This document shows positions 27,924 through 30,080 of a stretch of 30,080 bases of DNA, in pieces. Below the pieces are notes generated by a model. That model did no database searches. It was not told the DNA's origin and was given only the letters and a program-made list of their open reading frames with translations. Numbering within the stretch: position 1 is the first letter of the stretch; every line of letters starts with the position of its first letter. The DNA is from Isochrysis galbana. Taxonomy: Eukaryota; Haptophyta; Isochrysidales; Isochrysidaceae. The position numbers were made by a program, and so were the translations under genes. The DNA lies in NCBI GenBank assembly GCA_018136815.1, contig CM030931.1, positions 11,878,586 to 11,908,665 of the forward strand, in the 5' to 3' direction.

Positions 27924-28431
27924 TCAAACTCCTCCCCCACCGGAGGTACCCTCCTGCTGCTGCACGGATAGTTCTCCAAATCGCTGACCGACACGACCCT
28001 AAATGAGGCAGAGGGACAAGATGAGAGCATTCCCAGGCAAGCCATGCAACGTGCCAGTAGGTGTGATCCTCACCGAGTGTTTCAGAAACTTGTTGGCGCA
28101 CACCGTGATACATTTCTCCTCCGGTCCCGTGAGAGCTTTGGAACGGAAGCCGGTGATGCACTCCGAGAAGCAGCGCTCCACAAGCCCGTTGAACATGCGC
28201 AGTGTGTCCTTCACTTGCATGTCTTCGAGCCTCTCGAGCATCTCTGTATCAGCAGAGCGTGGAAGTGTGAGCGGCGGCAGGGAGCGGGCGGCTTGGCACG
28301 GCTGGCGGCAGGGAGAAGGTGGATTAGCACGGCTAGTGGCAGGGAGTAGGTGGATTAGCACGGCTGCTCTGGCTCTTACCTGTCCGTTGCTCCGGCGATG
28401 CGTGCTCCATGCTCTGCATCAGAGACTGCAT
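27924..28431 (-). CDS. TIM9: Mitochondrial intermembrane-space chaperone Tim9
   Basis: Small Tim proteins form hexamers (Tim9 with Tim10) that escort hydrophobic precursors across the mitochondrial intermembrane space. Three minus-strand exons, 28431-28380, 28243-28074 and 27998-27924, give 98 residues; about 90 is usual. The twin CX3C motif is complete: CFSEC (42-46) and CITVC (62-66), 15 residues apart, for two disulfide bonds. Flanking sequence is typical of Tim9: MQVKDTLRMFNGLVERC before, ANKFLKHSGRVGQRFGELS after. There is no presequence, as expected for a Mia40 substrate. Introns (28379-28244 with donor GTAAGAG, and 28073-27999 with acceptor CTCATTTAG) are canonical, phase 1 then phase 0. 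The first contains short repeats of GTGGATTAGCACGGCT. The tail ends in a Gly run. The gene is intact. Tim9 is preferred to Tim10, Tim8 or Tim13 on the LVERC and RVGQRF blocks. Confidence 0.93.
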
Positions 28432-30080
28432 GGCGGCCGTGAGCGGCGCGCGCCGGGCCAAGAAGAGTGCACGGAGGAACAAAGAAATGCAACAAAAATA
28501 TCATAAAAAGTTTTTTTTTAAATACTCAGGGATAAGTGAGGCCGTCTGTGTTTCTGTGTTTCTGTGCTTGCCGGTCAGGCGGCTGTCTCGCCTGTCGTCT
28601 GTCGGTTGTGTTGCTTTGTTTGATTTTTGTGAGTGAAAAAGACCTTTTAATATTCTCGCCTCGCACGTCGCACGTGGCACAGGGGTTCACTTTTGTAGCC
28701 ACACCCATTCCCCTTCCCGAAGCCTTCCCCTTCCCCCTCCTCGTCCTTCCTTTCCGCCCTCACTACCCATCTCGCGGCAATGCTCGTCATCATGTCATCA
28801 TGCAAGGAGTCATTTCGTACTGCTCAGATGGCCTACGCGTGGGAGCTTCATCGTGATCTCGTGGTCCCACGTAGCAAACAGCTCCAAAGCTAACAGCTCC
28901 ACAGCTCCACAGCTCACTTCTCTTCCTGTTATAGGTTAGTTATAGGCTTACACGTTTGGTTACCTCTTTCTCTTTCTCCGTGGATCACATGGCCTGAGAA
29001 AGTTTGGACATGGGGCTTTGGTCTCGGTCTGGGCCTCCTGATCAAAGGGTGGGACAATCACGCGGCGAATACCAAAATAACTTGGAGCTTTATTTACCGC
29101 TTGACCCATATTTTCTGGCACATGCACATGCAATTGGCACGTACGTACGATGTCTTCTGAGTCTAACTAGAACTAGCTTAGTTTGGCTTACATGCAGAGA
29201 TTTTTGGTGAGGCTTTCGGAGCGGAGCTCTTGTGCTGTTGCCGGCTTTTCTACTTGTTGCAAATGCATGTGCTCCCCTTGTAGCTTGTAGCTTGTATCGG
29301 TACTCGCAACTAATCTTATGATTGGGATTGGTCGCCATGGAGGGGGGGCCTCGCGCCCCCCCCACTCTCTCGACTCTCCTCATGGGGGGGCGAAACCATC
29401 CACCTGCGCGTGCTCCTGGCATGCAGGGGGGGCTCACTCAGACTGCCCAGACTCCCCAGAGAGCTCGGCACAGATCGCACGCCCTTGGCCCGCGCTGGCC
29501 AGCTTGTCGCTCTGACCAACCCCTCCTCCCCTTGGCCCCCCCTGATCAGGACCCCCCAGCCAGCTCCTGTCGACCCGCATGGGCGCGAGAGCCAGCGAGG
29601 GAGAGGCAGGAGGGGCCAGGGACATGCCCCAGCCTCCAGCCTCACCTGCCCCCCTGAGCTGTGCTCCCAGGCCCCCTGCATGCCTCCTGGGGACCTGAAG
29701 AGGGCCGCAGGCGCGCGCCATGGCCAGAGCCGCAGGGAAGAGAGGAGGAAGAGGGAAGAGAGAGGGGAGGGGGGAGGGGCAGCTCTCCCCTCCGGCGTTA
29801 ACATGTCTTCTCGCCCTATTTAGGTAGTAAGAGAAGACGGGGGCGCCAGAACCAGGAGGGAAGGGCCGCGGCTCGCCGCGGCCACTCGCTTCGGCGAGGA
29901 GTGATTAGCGCTTCTGGGCTCCTTTTCACGAGTGCCCCCCCCCCCCCCCCTGCGTTGTTTTTACCCGAAAGGGGTTTTCCCCCAGCGTGGACTCGAGGAC
30001 TCGAGGAGAGGACGTGCTGGGTGCGCGGGGTCGGTGCGTGCACTGGGGGGAGGACGCCCCCTCCCCCCCCCCCCGGTAGC
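28432..30080. other. Region without a supported gene
   Basis: 28432-28520 is the presumed promoter side of TIM9. CAGCTCCA-type short repeats occur at about 28880-28917. From 29320 the sequence is strongly GC-rich with poly-G and poly-C runs (29342, 29936-29950, 30065-30074). Open frames on both strands there are Pro/Gly/Arg-rich and show no family signature. Confidence 0.5.

Noticed and set aside
29316-29823. Overlapping 110-160 residue frames on both strands
   Set aside because: Both strands are open because of GC richness; no family signature in any frame.

Overview
This window reads as nuclear DNA of a GC-rich eukaryote, most likely a unicellular alga or other protist. Genes have short GT-AG introns (75 to about 200 nt), eukaryotic-type starts, and long microsatellites and GC tracts between them. 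A complete eukaryotic selenocysteine elongation factor gene shows that the organism makes selenoproteins, and a small Tim gene shows that it has mitochondria. I cannot name the species. A run of 100 Ns (10167-10266) marks a scaffold gap.

Layout, left to right. (1) 1-3011: a Mutator-like transposase gene (minus strand, cut by the window edge) diverges from a SANT/Myb-like coiled-coil gene (plus strand), with a perfect 13-bp inverted repeat between them. (2) 3011-4037: purine tracts, a GCAACTT minisatellite and a long (GA)n. (3) 4038-5347: a PIF/Harbinger transposase pseudogene. (4) 5801-7104: an endonuclease III (NTH1) gene broken by several one-base indels. (5) 8121-8384: an unassigned open stretch. 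(6) 8938-10166: a c-Myb-like two-repeat MYB gene running into the gap. (7) 10267-13541: low-complexity DNA, a GC-rich tandem repeat, a dispersed repeat and two copies of a hairpin motif. (8) 13542-15040: a coiled-coil gene with an in-frame TAG and a frameshift. (9) 15430-17889: a structurally complete hAT transposon with 8-bp target duplications. (10) 18185-22473: a segment bounded by inverted repeats that holds a 204-bp satellite array. (11) 23216-25191: EEFSEC. (12) 25359-27430: palindrome clusters, an 11-bp array of TTCGCGAA, twin hairpins and a third copy of the hairpin motif. (13) 27924-28431: TIM9 in three exons. (14) The remainder, to the end, shows no supported gene.

The housekeeping genes (EEFSEC, TIM9, MYB) are intact over long stretches. 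Indels concentrate in the transposases, NTH1 and the coiled-coil gene, so real decay is at least as likely as general assembly error. There is no operon-like functional grouping. The window is a few conserved genes embedded in transposon- and repeat-rich DNA. The most interesting structures are the satellite-bearing inverted-repeat element with alternating monomer types, the thrice-repeated hairpin upstream of a conserved minus-strand ATG, and the helically phased TTCGCGAA array.
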